The notes under the pieces were generated by a model that searched no databases, was not told the origin of the DNA, and saw nothing but the letters and a program-made list of their open reading frames with translations. A stretch of DNA of 64,000 bases from Pristimantibacillus sp052113225 (lineage in GTDB: Bacteria; Bacillota; Bacilli; Paenibacillales; Paenibacillaceae), in contig NZ_JBFRCT010000008.1 in NCBI RefSeq assembly GCF_052113225.1, positions 62,001 through 126,000 on the forward strand. Reading direction: 5' to 3'. Made by a program: the position numbers and the translations under genes. How positions within the stretch are numbered: position 1 is the first letter of the stretch; each line of letters starts with the position of its first letter. Positions 52,972 through 62,046 of this stretch are shown one piece after another.

Positions 52972-54524
52972 CGGGCTTGCTCCTTTGCACGGAACTGATG
53001 GGGGAGAACGCCGGTCAGCCGCTTGAACACTTGACTGAAGTGCTGGGGAGAACGGTAGCCGACGCGTGCGGAGACTTCAGCCATTTTGGCGTCCTCGCGC
53101 ATGAGGATCAGTTTAGCTTGCTTGATTCGGTATTCGGTCAGGTAATCAAGGAAAGTGCGGTTTAGCTCTCGCTTGAACAGCTCGTGCAAATATCTAACGC
53201 TAATGCCGATTGCGCAAGAGACATCCTCGACCCCGATCTCGCTTTGGAAGTTGGCATGGAGGTAGCGCAGCGCCTGCAACAGCTTCGGTGACAGCTGTTT
53301 GTGGACAGCCGATCCTTGCTCGCGCAGCTCACCGAAAGCACGGAAAATCCGCTCGCGTATGCCTGCTACATGGTATAGGGGACCGGCCGTTCTTGGTTCG
53401 AGCGGATCTGCTTCGGGAAGTCCCGCTGCCGCAAGTCGTTCGCGGTACAGGGTGGTCAGCGCACGGATGGCTTCGTACAAACCGTTCAAATCCCATTCCG
53501 GTCGCGAAAGACTGTCGAACCACTGTTTGACAACGCTTTCAAAACTATCGTAATCCTCTTGTATTAGAGAGGATGCGGCCGCGTTAAGCCACCGGCGACC
53601 ACTATTCACATTGACAGGCGCCATTCGTACCGGCAAAGGAAGATCATCCGTACATGCTAGAGCACCACGGCCAGAGAATACGGTATGTCGCCCGGCGTCT
53701 TCCAGTTTACAGATCAAGACAGGTAGATGCGCTATATCCGTATATTCGAAAGCGAAATAGAGCGAGAGGGTATGACCAAGCCGGTCTTCGAGCCCACTTT
53801 GCACTGCCGATGCAAGCGTGAAAAAGGCATCACGCTGCAGAGGCGCGTTTTTGTCGCACTGTTCGAATAACGCAAACAGCCGGCCTGCTCCATGCGTGAA
53901 TTCCCCAATCAACTCCCAGTTTGCTGATTTCTCCACATGCTTAAATTCTTCCTTCCATCCTGTAGTTCCGTTCGTATCGTGTGGTGCCGTGGCGGCTGGG
54001 ATTGTCGTGAATGGCACATCTGCTTGCAAGAGGAGCGCGCAAAGCGGCGGCCGCGCAATATGTCCGCTGTGCCTGGCCGGCTGACCGCTTGCGAAAAATG
54101 CTTCCTTCAGCTGCTCGGAGCGGGAGAGCTTACGCTGCCTTTCGCTCATCTCCCATGCCAGCTTTGCTTTCGCAAGCTCCTGTATAAGCTTGTCTCGATC
54201 AACTTCGTGTTTGATAAGGTAGCTCGACACGCAGCCTAGCGAAATCGCCTGACGGGCATAATTAAAATCCTCGTAAGCGCTCATTACGATGAATTTGACC
54301 CCCCAGCCACGTTCAGCCACCGCACGGATGAGCTCGAGCCCGTCCATGACCGGCATCCGGATGTCCACAATCATGATCTGGGGACGATGCTCTTCACAGA
54401 GCCGAAGCGCGCTTCGGCCGTTCGTTGCCGCCGCTGCGATTTCATATCCGTTTTCTTCCCATGGGATCAACCTTCTAATATGATCCAGCGCAATGCGCTC
54501 GTCATCCACCAATATGATCTTCAT
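52968..54524 (-). CDS. YesN-like response regulator of the third importer
   Basis: 518 residues. The receiver has D7-D8, phosphoacceptor D54 (IVDIRMP) and a Lys in YLIKHE; two AraC helix-turn-helix units end the protein (VEDVSCAIGISVRYLHELFKR and MAEVSARVGYRSPQHFSQVFKR). GGCTGCCCTCGATG context gives GAGGG-type binding on the minus strand. It is the first gene of the kinase operon. A direct repeat at 54588-54616 in front of the divergent importer promoter is a good candidate binding site. Confidence 0.9.
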   Translation of the reverse strand: MKIILVDDERIALDHIRRLIPWEENGYEIAAAATNGRSALRLCEEHRPQIMIVDIRMPVMDGLELIRAVAERGWGVKFIVMSAYEDFNYARQAISLGCVSSYLIKHEVDRDKLIQELAKAKLAWEMSERQRKLSRSEQLKEAFFASGQPARHSGHIARPPLCALLLQADVPFTTIPAATAPHDTNGTTGWKEEFKHVEKSANWELIGEFTHGAGRLFALFEQCDKNAPLQRDAFFTLASAVQSGLEDRLGHTLSLYFAFEYTDIAHLPVLICKLEDAGRHTVFSGRGALACTDDLPLPVRMAPVNVNSGRRWLNAAASSLIQEDYDSFESVVKQWFDSLSRPEWDLNGLYEAIRALTTLYRERLAAAGLPEADPLEPRTAGPLYHVAGIRERIFRAFGELREQGSAVHKQLSPKLLQALRYLHANFQSEIGVEDVSCAIGISVRYLHELFKRELNRTFLDYLTEYRIKQAKLILMREDAKMAEVSARVGYRSPQHFSQVFKRLTGVLPHQFRAKEQAR

Positions 54525-54587
54525 CGAGGGCAGCCTCCCATGTCATAAGTGACTCCATTATACTCTACATATTTGGGGCGGTGAAGC

Positions 54588-54616
54588 AAAGTGCAGAATC
54601 CCGACCAAAAGTGCAG
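54588..54616 (+). promoter_or_regulatory. Direct repeat, candidate response-regulator site
   Basis: AAAGTGCAG occurs at 54588-54596 and 54608-54616, exactly 20 bp apart (two helical turns), as expected for tandem AraC-type binding domains. It ends just upstream of the cre site and likely -35 of the importer. Confidence 0.5.
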
Positions 54617-54624
54617 TTTTGTAT

Positions 54625-54639
54625 TGTTTACGCTTTCAT
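54625..54639 (+). promoter_or_regulatory. cre (CcpA) site in the third importer promoter
   Basis: TGTTTACGCTTTCAT fits the reverse cre consensus WGNNWNCGNTTNCAW at every fixed position. It overlaps the expected -35 region of a promoter with TATGAT at 54651-54656, so CcpA binding should block transcription. Confidence 0.7.
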
Positions 54640-54691
54640 AGAGACTTGTATATGATGAGAACGTAATCAAAAACCTAAGGGAGGCTTTCGG

Positions 54692-56047
54692 ATGCGTCGT
54701 TCGAAATGGGGAAGAGGAATCGCGCAGGCAATGACCACTTTGATTCTAATCAGTCTGCTTGCCGCATGTTCAGGCGCGGGTGGAGGCAACAGCGGAGGAA
54801 ACAACAAGACAAGCGCCCCAGCGGCAGAAACAGAGAATAACGCTGCTGTAGAAGACGGCGGCATTAAGGAGCTTTCAGGGGAGTTCGTGCTTTGGACCTG
54901 GGAGCCGGAGCATCCGACGGCGATAGCGGCTTTTAACGAGAAATATCCGGGGATCAAAATTAAGCGGGTGCAGGTCGAAGCGGCGGATGTGCCGAAGAAG
55001 CTGCAGACGACGATCGCCTCAGGCGGCGAGCTGCCGGACGTTATTCGGATCGAGCGCGGGCAGAAGGCAAAGATTTTCAGCATGGATATTCTCGAAGATC
55101 TGGAAGCCGACCCCTATAATGCGGACCGAAATGTGCTATTCGAATATGACGCCCCCGCTTTCTCCATGAATGATCATCTGGTTGCTATTCCGGACGATAT
55201 GAGTGTTGCCGGCGTTGCCTACATCAAGCCGTTAGCCAAAGAGTATCTGGGTACGGACAATCCCGAAGAGATGGAAGCGATGCTGCCGAATTGGGACGCA
55301 TTCGTTGAAAAGGGCAAAGAAGTCTTGGACAAGAGCGGCGGTAAGGTCATGATGTTCCCGAGCCTTGGCGGTGTATACGATATTCTGAAGGGCCAGCGGG
55401 ATGAGCCGTACTTCGAGGATAACAAATTAAATGTTCAGCTGCTCCAAAGCGTAGTTTCGCGGCTCGTCCAGTTCCGCGATGCGGGTATTGTAGACAAGCT
55501 TGACCAATGGACGCCGGCCTGGAACGCCTCGTTTGGCGGCGACAAATATTTATTTACGCCAAGCCCGGTATGGATGCCGCAATATGTCATCGGACCAAAC
55601 GACAAGAAGCCTGACCGGTGGGCGCTCATGGTAGCTCCGGAGGGCGGTTATATACGGGGAGGTTCGTCGCATGGTATTCCAAAAGGCGCGAAGAATGCCG
55701 AGCTCGCATGGAAATGGATCGAGTTTACATCGATGACGCAGGCAGGCGCGGAAGCGCAGAAGAAAGACGGCGTATTTACCCATTTCAAAGAAGCGTACCA
55801 AAATAAAGAGTTCTCGAATTGGACATGGGAGAACTTCGGCAGCCAGGATATCGGGGAGAAGTTCTTCGTCGACATCTCCGGGGTGACGACCGACGTAGCC
55901 GAGAATGTGAATGACCAAGTGCTCGACGAAGCCATGAGTATTGTGCTGCAGACTCTAGCGAAGGATAAAAGTTTCGGCGTAGAGCAGGCGATGGACCGGA
56001 TTCAAAAAGAGCTGAAGGCGAAATTACCGGACATCACGTTCGGATAA
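54692..56047 (+). CDS. Sugar-binding lipoprotein of the third importer
   Basis: 451 residues. The signal peptide ends SLLAAC (lipid Cys 26), then a Gly/Asn/Ser tether and a family 1 binding domain (FVLWTWEPEHPTAIAAFNEKYPG onward in the usual pattern). AAGGGAGG precedes ATG 54692. GC is visibly higher here than in the 30-45 kb cassette. Two permeases follow. The downstream sugar-acid genes hint at uronates or aldonates as substrate, which is inference. Confidence 0.9.
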   Translation: MRRSKWGRGIAQAMTTLILISLLAACSGAGGGNSGGNNKTSAPAAETENNAAVEDGGIKELSGEFVLWTWEPEHPTAIAAFNEKYPGIKIKRVQVEAADVPKKLQTTIASGGELPDVIRIERGQKAKIFSMDILEDLEADPYNADRNVLFEYDAPAFSMNDHLVAIPDDMSVAGVAYIKPLAKEYLGTDNPEEMEAMLPNWDAFVEKGKEVLDKSGGKVMMFPSLGGVYDILKGQRDEPYFEDNKLNVQLLQSVVSRLVQFRDAGIVDKLDQWTPAWNASFGGDKYLFTPSPVWMPQYVIGPNDKKPDRWALMVAPEGGYIRGGSSHGIPKGAKNAELAWKWIEFTSMTQAGAEAQKKDGVFTHFKEAYQNKEFSNWTWENFGSQDIGEKFFVDISGVTTDVAENVNDQVLDEAMSIVLQTLAKDKSFGVEQAMDRIQKELKAKLPDITFG

Positions 56048-56076
56048 CGGCTCGCTGGATGCGGCAAAGACGCTGG

Positions 56077-56096
56077 GAGCGGCCGGGCGGCCGCTC
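56077..56096 (+). other. Intercistronic hairpin between binding protein and permease genes
   Basis: GAGCGGCC and GGCCGCTC form an eight-base perfect stem with a GGGC loop; outer GCAAAG/CTTTGC can extend it. There is no proper T-run. It is the third such hairpin directly after a binding-protein gene in this window. Confidence 0.7.
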
Positions 56097-56139
56097 TTTG
56101 CGCTTTCCGCGGGAAATATAAAAGATGGGAGTGAGATTG

Positions 56140-57051
56140 ATGGATGCCGTGAAGCGAAGATGGGTTCCGTATCTGTTTCTGTCGCCGTATATGTTGTTCT
56201 ACGTGGCCTTTGGCCTGATTCCAATCCTATTTTCGTTCTATGTGAGTCTGACGAGTTGGGACGGGATCGGTAAAAAATCGTTCGTTGGGCTGGACAACTA
56301 TGCGTTTCTGTTTAACCCCGACTCTTATTTCTTCACATCAGTCGGGAATACGCTGCTGTTCGTAGGCGTTTCGCTGCCGCTACAGATGGCCTTTGGTCTG
56401 GCGATCGCCGCGCTGCTCTACAGCAAATTCGTAAAGTGGAAAGCTTTTTTCCAGCTCGTTAACTTCCTGCCGTATATTGTCACGCCGGTTGCCGTTGGCC
56501 TCATGTTTAATCTGTTGTTCGATTGGCAGGCTGGCTTCGTCAACAAGCTGCTGCTCGAATTTGGCCTCATCGACGAAGGGATCTATTGGCTTGGCGAACC
56601 GATCTATGCGCGTATCGTCATCGTGCTGATGCTGTTCTGGAAGGGATTCGGCTACACGATGATCTTTTATCTCGCGGGGCTTGCAAACATCCCGAAAGAT
56701 TTGCATGAGGCGGCTGCCGTCGACGGGGCGACCGGCATGAAATCATTCTGGACGATAACGCTGCCGCTGCTTCGTCCGGTTACAACCTTCGTTGCGATTA
56801 CGGGGATTATCGGCGGATTCCAATTGCTAGAGGAACCGATGCTGCTGCTAGGCGGTGCTGGAATGGGATCGGCGTCCGCAGTCATCGGCGGACCTGAACG
56901 CTGCTGCCTGACAACCGTTTGGAATATGTATGACACGGCGTTCGGCAGCACAACTCGCTACGGATTAGGTTCGGCGATTGCTTATGGGCTTTGTCTCATT
57001 ATTGCCCTGTTCTCGTTTATAGGCACCAAGTTCTACAGGGAGGACACTTAA
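56140..57051 (+). CDS. Sugar ABC permease, first of the third importer
   Basis: 303 residues with six membrane segments and an EAA loop (HEAAAVDGATGMKSFWTITLP). GGGAGTGAG fits ATG 56140 better than ATG 56125. The next permease starts at the base after its stop. No ATPase gene follows. Confidence 0.92.
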   Translation: MDAVKRRWVPYLFLSPYMLFYVAFGLIPILFSFYVSLTSWDGIGKKSFVGLDNYAFLFNPDSYFFTSVGNTLLFVGVSLPLQMAFGLAIAALLYSKFVKWKAFFQLVNFLPYIVTPVAVGLMFNLLFDWQAGFVNKLLLEFGLIDEGIYWLGEPIYARIVIVLMLFWKGFGYTMIFYLAGLANIPKDLHEAAAVDGATGMKSFWTITLPLLRPVTTFVAITGIIGGFQLLEEPMLLLGGAGMGSASAVIGGPERCCLTTVWNMYDTAFGSTTRYGLGSAIAYGLCLIIALFSFIGTKFYREDT

Positions 57052-57870
57052 ATGAGTACACGATCGCGTACCATTACGGCGACGGTCAGTATCGCTCTGC
57101 TGTCGATCGTCGCCTTGCTGCCGTTTTACATTATGGTTGTCATGGGCACCTACAGGAACGAGGATCTTTTTACGAAAATCGTGCTCTTCCCGGGAAACTA
57201 CCTAGCGGAAAATTTCAAGACGGTAGCGGCGAGCCGCTTTGATCTAGCTTATTGGAACAGTTTTATCGTTTCGGCTGTCAGCACGGTGATGTCGGTGTTC
57301 GTCAGCGCGCTTGCGGGTTTTGCGTTTGGGAAATACGATTTCCGGCATAAATCGAAAATATTCGGAGCCGTTCTGCTGACGATGATGATTCCGGGCCAGC
57401 TTGGCCTCGTTGCGTATGTCATCGAGATGCGCTATCTGAGCTTGTCCGATACCTTGATGCCGCTCATCCTGCCTTGGGTGGCAAACGCATTTGGCGTGTA
57501 CTGGATGACGCAGTTTATTCGCGGCGCGGTACCGGCAGAGGTGATCGAAAGCGCGCGGATCGACGGATGCTCGGATCTCGGGATCTTCTTCCGGATCGTA
57601 CTGGCCTTTATTTATCCGGCAGTAACAACGCTGTCTCTTCTTGTCTTCCTCTGGTCATGGAATAACTACCTGCTTCCGTTGATTGTCATCAACAAGCCGG
57701 AAATGTACACGATCCCGCTTGGCATTACGACGCTGGGGTCTGCATACAGAACCGATCTCGCGGCACAAATCCTCGGACTGTCGATCGGAACTTTGCCGGT
57801 GCTCGTTCTATTTGCGATCGGGTCGAAAAGCTTTATTCGAGGTCTGACGGCAGGATCGGTTAAGGGATGA
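57052..57870 (+). CDS. Sugar ABC permease, second of the third importer
   Basis: 272 residues, six membrane segments, EAA loop (IESARIDGCSDLGIFFRIVL), C-terminus GLTAGSVKG. GGGAGGA precedes ATG 57052. The operon ends at the terminator 57892-57933. Confidence 0.92.
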   Translation: MSTRSRTITATVSIALLSIVALLPFYIMVVMGTYRNEDLFTKIVLFPGNYLAENFKTVAASRFDLAYWNSFIVSAVSTVMSVFVSALAGFAFGKYDFRHKSKIFGAVLLTMMIPGQLGLVAYVIEMRYLSLSDTLMPLILPWVANAFGVYWMTQFIRGAVPAEVIESARIDGCSDLGIFFRIVLAFIYPAVTTLSLLVFLWSWNNYLLPLIVINKPEMYTIPLGITTLGSAYRTDLAAQILGLSIGTLPVLVLFAIGSKSFIRGLTAGSVKG

Positions 57871-57891
57871 CATCGAAGCTTCTTATATAAA

Positions 57892-57933
57892 AAAAACGAG
57901 CCAATGGAAGTTGAATTCCTAAGGCTCGTTTTT
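57892..57933. terminator. Bidirectional terminator between importer and sugar-acid operons
   Basis: AAAAACGAGCC (57892-57902) pairs with GGCTCGTTTTT (57923-57933), giving a T-run on both strands. It ends the importer operon and the minus-strand operon. Confidence 0.88.
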
Positions 57934-57936
57934 ATT

Positions 57937-58845
57937 TCAATTTGCGATTGAAGTTCGCCCGATGGCGTCCAGGCGCTTCTTCGCTTCCTCGTAGACGTCA
58001 CTCGGAAGCGGGCCAAGCTCGGCGAAACGGAGATTTTCCGCCAGGTGAGCGGGATTCTTGGTTCCGACGATTGTCGTCGTCATGGAAGGGTGGGACAAGG
58101 TGAAGCGCAGCAGAAACCCGGTACGCTGCTCGCCATGCGTAAGTAAATCATCCAGCTTCGCTTGCTCCCATGCGCTCCAGCGATCCTCCGAGCCGCGCCC
58201 GATGCCCGGTTCACCTTGGCCAACGCCGCCGCGAACGATAATGCCTGCACCGGTATCCGCAGCCTTCGAAATCCAATCCTCATGCTCGCGTTCCAGAGCG
58301 GAGTAAGGCAGCTGGAACGTATCAAACGTTCCCCAGTCTACGAAAGGAGGAAGGTTCGGAAGGTAAGAGGAAACGCCGATGTAACGGGCTTTGCCGCTTG
58401 CTTGAATTTCTTTCAGCACGTCGACCAGCGAGCCTTCCTCGGCTTGTTTCACTGTTGGTCCATGCAGCTGCAATACGTCGACATAGTCGGTTTTCATACG
58501 TTTTAAGCTCGTATCGATATTATGAAGTAAATTATCGCGTGTCCAAATATGAGACGTCTCGTCGTGATCACCGCGATCGGTGACGCAGCAGCCGCATTTT
58601 GTTGCCAGAATGAACTCGTCCCGGCGGTGGCTGATGAAGCGGCCAATTAATTCCTCACTGCGGCCGTAATCGTAAGAGGTATCAATCAGGTTGATGCCTG
58701 CGTCGAGTACGGCATACAGGATACGCCCCGCATCGGCGTCCTCGACTGGTCTTCCGCTCCATACGCGCGGGCCGCGAATTTCCATGGCGCCGTAGCTCAG
58801 CTTCGTGACTTGTAATCCGGTGCGGCCTAATATCGCTTTGTCCAT
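57937..58845 (-). CDS. Aldo-keto reductase
   Basis: 302 residues, an NADPH-dependent AKR barrel. The catalytic set appears as D in LIDTSYDYGRSEE (Asp and Tyr), K in ILATKCG and H in VLQLHGPTVKQ; the cofactor end has IVGTKNPAHLAENL. It is the last gene of a five-gene minus-strand unit with dehydratase and dehydrogenase genes. Substrate is probably a sugar or keto-acid derivative. Confidence 0.87.
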   Translation of the reverse strand: MDKAILGRTGLQVTKLSYGAMEIRGPRVWSGRPVEDADAGRILYAVLDAGINLIDTSYDYGRSEELIGRFISHRRDEFILATKCGCCVTDRGDHDETSHIWTRDNLLHNIDTSLKRMKTDYVDVLQLHGPTVKQAEEGSLVDVLKEIQASGKARYIGVSSYLPNLPPFVDWGTFDTFQLPYSALEREHEDWISKAADTGAGIIVRGGVGQGEPGIGRGSEDRWSAWEQAKLDDLLTHGEQRTGFLLRFTLSHPSMTTTIVGTKNPAHLAENLRFAELGPLPSDVYEEAKKRLDAIGRTSIAN

Positions 58846-58930
58846 CGTTGATGCTCCTTTTCCACTTTATAACATCTAAGCTGTTTATATCATTAGATTG
58901 ATAGACTGGCAACTGCAAGTACTGGTTTTC

Positions 58931-59836
58931 TCACAATCGGACATCACTGGAAGGACCGTTGTTCTCGTTGCGGCGCGCTTCTTCCAGTTCTTGCTCCCAT
59001 GTCAAATGCTGATAAGCTGCGGCGGCTTTGTCCGATTCGAACCATTGCATGAAGTCCTGCCACATGGCTGTTGTCCAGGCTGCATCGATTTGCGCCGTTG
59101 TATAAGTTCTGCTGTTCAAGCGGGCGAAGCCAAACACGTCGCGGACCTGCGACTTCTCCGCATGGGTTGCCGTTAATTCAGCCAAATGGGCCGGGATAAA
59201 GATGACACCTGCCGGCGTGCCAAGAACGATGTCGCCCGGGAGGCAGACGGCTCGACCAATACGGGCGGGAACGTTCATGCCAACCATCGTGACGTCGGCG
59301 ATCGCAGTTGGGTCGCTGCCTCTATAGTAAACATTAATATTTTCGATTTGCTCAATTTGCTGATTATCTCGTATGCCTCCCCAAATGACGGCGCCTCCGG
59401 TCTTCGTGCGAGTAGATATAGCAGTGGATAGGTTGCCTCCTACGTAGGTGCCTTGATAGATTTTATCAAACATGTCTATGACGACGACGTCCTCTTCCTC
59501 CAGCGAATCAATAACCCATTGGTTGAAAAAGCCTCTGCGATCCTCTTGCTCATGGCCGTAATTCAGCAGTGTGTCATGCAAATCCGGGCGCTTAGGCACC
59601 ATAACGGCTGTAACCGCGCGNCCGACCATGATTTTGTTCGGATGAATGATCTTGAAATCACCCTCGAACTGATAATGATACCCTCTCGACCAGAGTGGTC
59701 CCCATGCTTCCTCAAGCGTGATCCTGCTTAATCGGCCGAGCACGCTGGACGGCACTTTGGGACGGCCATCTGGGAAGCGCTCGCCTAGCCATAGCGGTGA
59801 TAGCTGGATCGTATCTTCTGCATTATTAAATTTCAT
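58931..59836 (-). CDS. RraA-like / aldolase-type protein
   Basis: About 301 residues of the RraA and HMG/CHA aldolase superfamily, with the motif GGAVIWGGIRDNQQI (Gly-Gly-x-x-Arg-Asp core) and a long N-terminal extension. Members of this type in catabolic operons are hydroxy-keto-acid aldolases or decarboxylases rather than RNase E regulators. ATG 59836 is six bases after GAGGTG; GTG 59845 is also possible. The undetermined base 59621 lies in the third position of GGN, so that residue is Gly. Confidence 0.8.
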   Translation of the reverse strand: MKFNNAEDTIQLSPLWLGERFPDGRPKVPSSVLGRLSRITLEEAWGPLWSRGYHYQFEGDFKIIHPNKIMVXRAVTAVMVPKRPDLHDTLLNYGHEQEDRRGFFNQWVIDSLEEEDVVVIDMFDKIYQGTYVGGNLSTAISTRTKTGGAVIWGGIRDNQQIEQIENINVYYRGSDPTAIADVTMVGMNVPARIGRAVCLPGDIVLGTPAGVIFIPAHLAELTATHAEKSQVRDVFGFARLNSRTYTTAQIDAAWTTAMWQDFMQWFESDKAAAAYQHLTWEQELEEARRNENNGPSSDVRL

Positions 59837-59869
59837 ATCGGACACCTCGCTTTTATCTTTTGTATTGCT

Positions 59870-61261
59870 TTAGCTCCAAAGCCGGTCGTTAGACCAAAAG
59901 CCGTTCCATTCATCGGTAGGAAGCCATAGTCCAGGAATTTCCGGGTGCAGATGCTGTGCGATAACCTCGTCGTTAAGCTCCTCGATGCCAAGGCCCGGCG
60001 CATCAGGCACATGGATGAATCCGTTCTGGACCAGCGGCTTAGGCAGTTTGCTGACAATCAGATCGTCCCACCATTCAACATCGACAGAATGGTATTCAAG
60101 CGCCAGGAAGTTTTCCGTGGCGGCTGCGGCATGTACGGCTGCGAGGCAGGCGATAGGGCTTTCCGCCATATGGATGGCCATCGCAACGCCGTATTCCTGG
60201 GCCATGTCACCGATTTTTTTCGTTTCTAGTATACCGCCGGTCGTCAGCACGTCAGGATGGATGACGGATACGCCTCCGGATTCCAAGAGGGGTCTAAAGT
60301 TCTCCTTGAGATAGATGTCCTCTCCGGTGCAGATTGGAGTCGTCACCATGCTAGCGAGCTGGGCATATTGATTCGTGTATTGCCACGGAATCATATCTTC
60401 CATCCAAGCCAGATTGTATTTTTCAATTCGACGGCCCAGCTTGATGCAGTCCTGCAAGCCGATGTGTCCGAAATGGTCTACTGCAAGAGGTACCTCGTAG
60501 CCGATAACCATGCGAACGTCGGCTACGTATTGCTCCAGCATGTCGAGACCTTTCTCAGTAACATGAATGCCGGTAAATGGATGCGCGATGTTATAAATAT
60601 CGTAGTGACGATTACGTATTTCCCGCAGTTCATGCTCCGTGAAATTCGAATGCTTGCGGGAATACCAAGATTTGGACAGTGCTTTCTTTTCCTCGAGAAA
60701 GCCAAGCGGGGCGTTTAATGTTCCAGGCTCATTAATAATCTGATTGATGCCAAGATCCATCTTCAGGAAGGTGTACCCTTGTTCCATCCTTTTTTGCAGC
60801 GCTAAGCCCATTGCTTTCCCCGTATCCTTGCCATCGACGTCGGTGTCGCAGTACATGCGGATTCGTTCGCGGAATTTGCCGCCAAGCATTTGATAGATTG
60901 GCATGCCGTAGGCTTTACCGGCAATATCCCATAAGGCGATCTCAATGCCGCTCACTCCGCCGCCTTGCCGGGAATGTCCGCCGAACTGCTTAATTCTGCG
61001 GAACAGCTTGTCGATATTGCACGGATTTTCGCCTAGAAGCCTGCTTTTGAGCTGAAGGGCAAACATTCTGTCAGCGCCGTCTCGTACTTCGCCGAAACCA
61101 ACGATGCCTTGGTTCGTGAACACCTTGATCAAGCTGCAGTGCATGGGAGCACCAGCAATATCGGCAAAACGAATATCGGTGATACGAAGCTCCGAAGGTT
61201 TGGAGTAGGTATTGACGTAGGCTAACGTGCTTTCATAGCTTTCCTGTTGAGTCACGGGCAT
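59870..61261 (-). CDS. Enolase-superfamily sugar-acid dehydratase (mandelate racemase/ManD-like)
   Basis: 463 residues, somewhat longer than usual. The N-terminal capping domain holds EIALWDIAGKAYGMPIYQML; the barrel carries KMDLG, metal ligands VDHFGH, EDMIPW and GEDIY, and a catalytic-site HMAESP. This fits acid-sugar dehydratases of the RspA/ManD or related branches, which act on aldonates such as mannonate. GGAG is two bases before ATG 61261, so GTG 61255 may be the true start. Substrate is not decided. Confidence 0.85.
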   Translation of the reverse strand: MPVTQQESYESTLAYVNTYSKPSELRITDIRFADIAGAPMHCSLIKVFTNQGIVGFGEVRDGADRMFALQLKSRLLGENPCNIDKLFRRIKQFGGHSRQGGGVSGIEIALWDIAGKAYGMPIYQMLGGKFRERIRMYCDTDVDGKDTGKAMGLALQKRMEQGYTFLKMDLGINQIINEPGTLNAPLGFLEEKKALSKSWYSRKHSNFTEHELREIRNRHYDIYNIAHPFTGIHVTEKGLDMLEQYVADVRMVIGYEVPLAVDHFGHIGLQDCIKLGRRIEKYNLAWMEDMIPWQYTNQYAQLASMVTTPICTGEDIYLKENFRPLLESGGVSVIHPDVLTTGGILETKKIGDMAQEYGVAMAIHMAESPIACLAAVHAAAATENFLALEYHSVDVEWWDDLIVSKLPKPLVQNGFIHVPDAPGLGIEELNDEVIAQHLHPEIPGLWLPTDEWNGFWSNDRLWS

Positions 61262-61302
61262 GGCTCCTTTAAGAGATATAGGTATTGGACATTATCAATT
61301 AG

Positions 61303-62046
61303 TTACATTAACATGCCTGCACCATCCACACGGATGGTGGAGCCTGTCATAAACGAGGTTTCATCTGAGGCAATGTAGCAGGCTAGTGCTGCGACATCCG
61401 CAGGCAGTCCGACACGGCCAAGAGGGAATTTTTTTGGATTGGGATTACTATGTGATTGCCTTGACTTGCCGACGTCAATTGCGCCGGGTGCAATCGTATT
61501 GACCGTAATGCCATAACGCGCAAGCTCGATAGCGCTTTCCCTGCCTAGCATTTTGATGCCGCCTTTCGACATGCAGTAGACTGCATCGAAATCGGTAGGT
61601 CTTTTGCCATGGACGGAGGAGATATTAATGATGCGGCCGAAATTCTGTTTCTTCATATAAGGGATAACCGCCTGCATACATTGCCAGTACCCTTTAAGAT
61701 TGATGTTCATGACGCGGTCATATTGTTCTTCTGTATAATCAAACCAATGGATGTTAAGCTGCAGTGCAGCATTGTTGATTAGAATATCGATACCGCCAAG
61801 CTCAGCCGCACTAGTATCGACCATACGGAAGATATGTTCCCGATCAGCTACATCTGCTTGCACGGTCATACAGAAGCCACCGAGCTCCTCGATTTGATGC
61901 TGCGTATCTTTGGCTCCGGCCGCGCTAGCATTGTAGTGAATGGCAACCTTCGCGCCTCGCTTTGCAAGCTCTATCGCAATACCTTTACCGATGCCTGTTC
62001 CCGCACCGGTGACGAGTGCCGATTTTCCAATTAAGCTTTGGCTCAT
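61303..62046 (-). CDS. Short-chain dehydrogenase/reductase
   Basis: 247 residues with complete SDR motifs: TGAGTGIGKG for NAD(P) binding, NNAA, catalytic Ser (ISSVHGK), and Tyr-x-x-x-Lys (YCMSK). The end (MTGSTIRVDGAGML) is typical of 3-oxoacyl or sugar-alcohol dehydrogenases. Its start overlaps the preceding SDR gene by four bases. It likely oxidises a sugar or sugar acid feeding the dehydratase. Confidence 0.9.
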   Translation of the reverse strand: MSQSLIGKSALVTGAGTGIGKGIAIELAKRGAKVAIHYNASAAGAKDTQHQIEELGGFCMTVQADVADREHIFRMVDTSAAELGGIDILINNAALQLNIHWFDYTEEQYDRVMNINLKGYWQCMQAVIPYMKKQNFGRIINISSVHGKRPTDFDAVYCMSKGGIKMLGRESAIELARYGITVNTIAPGAIDVGKSRQSHSNPNPKKFPLGRVGLPADVAALACYIASDETSFMTGSTIRVDGAGMLM

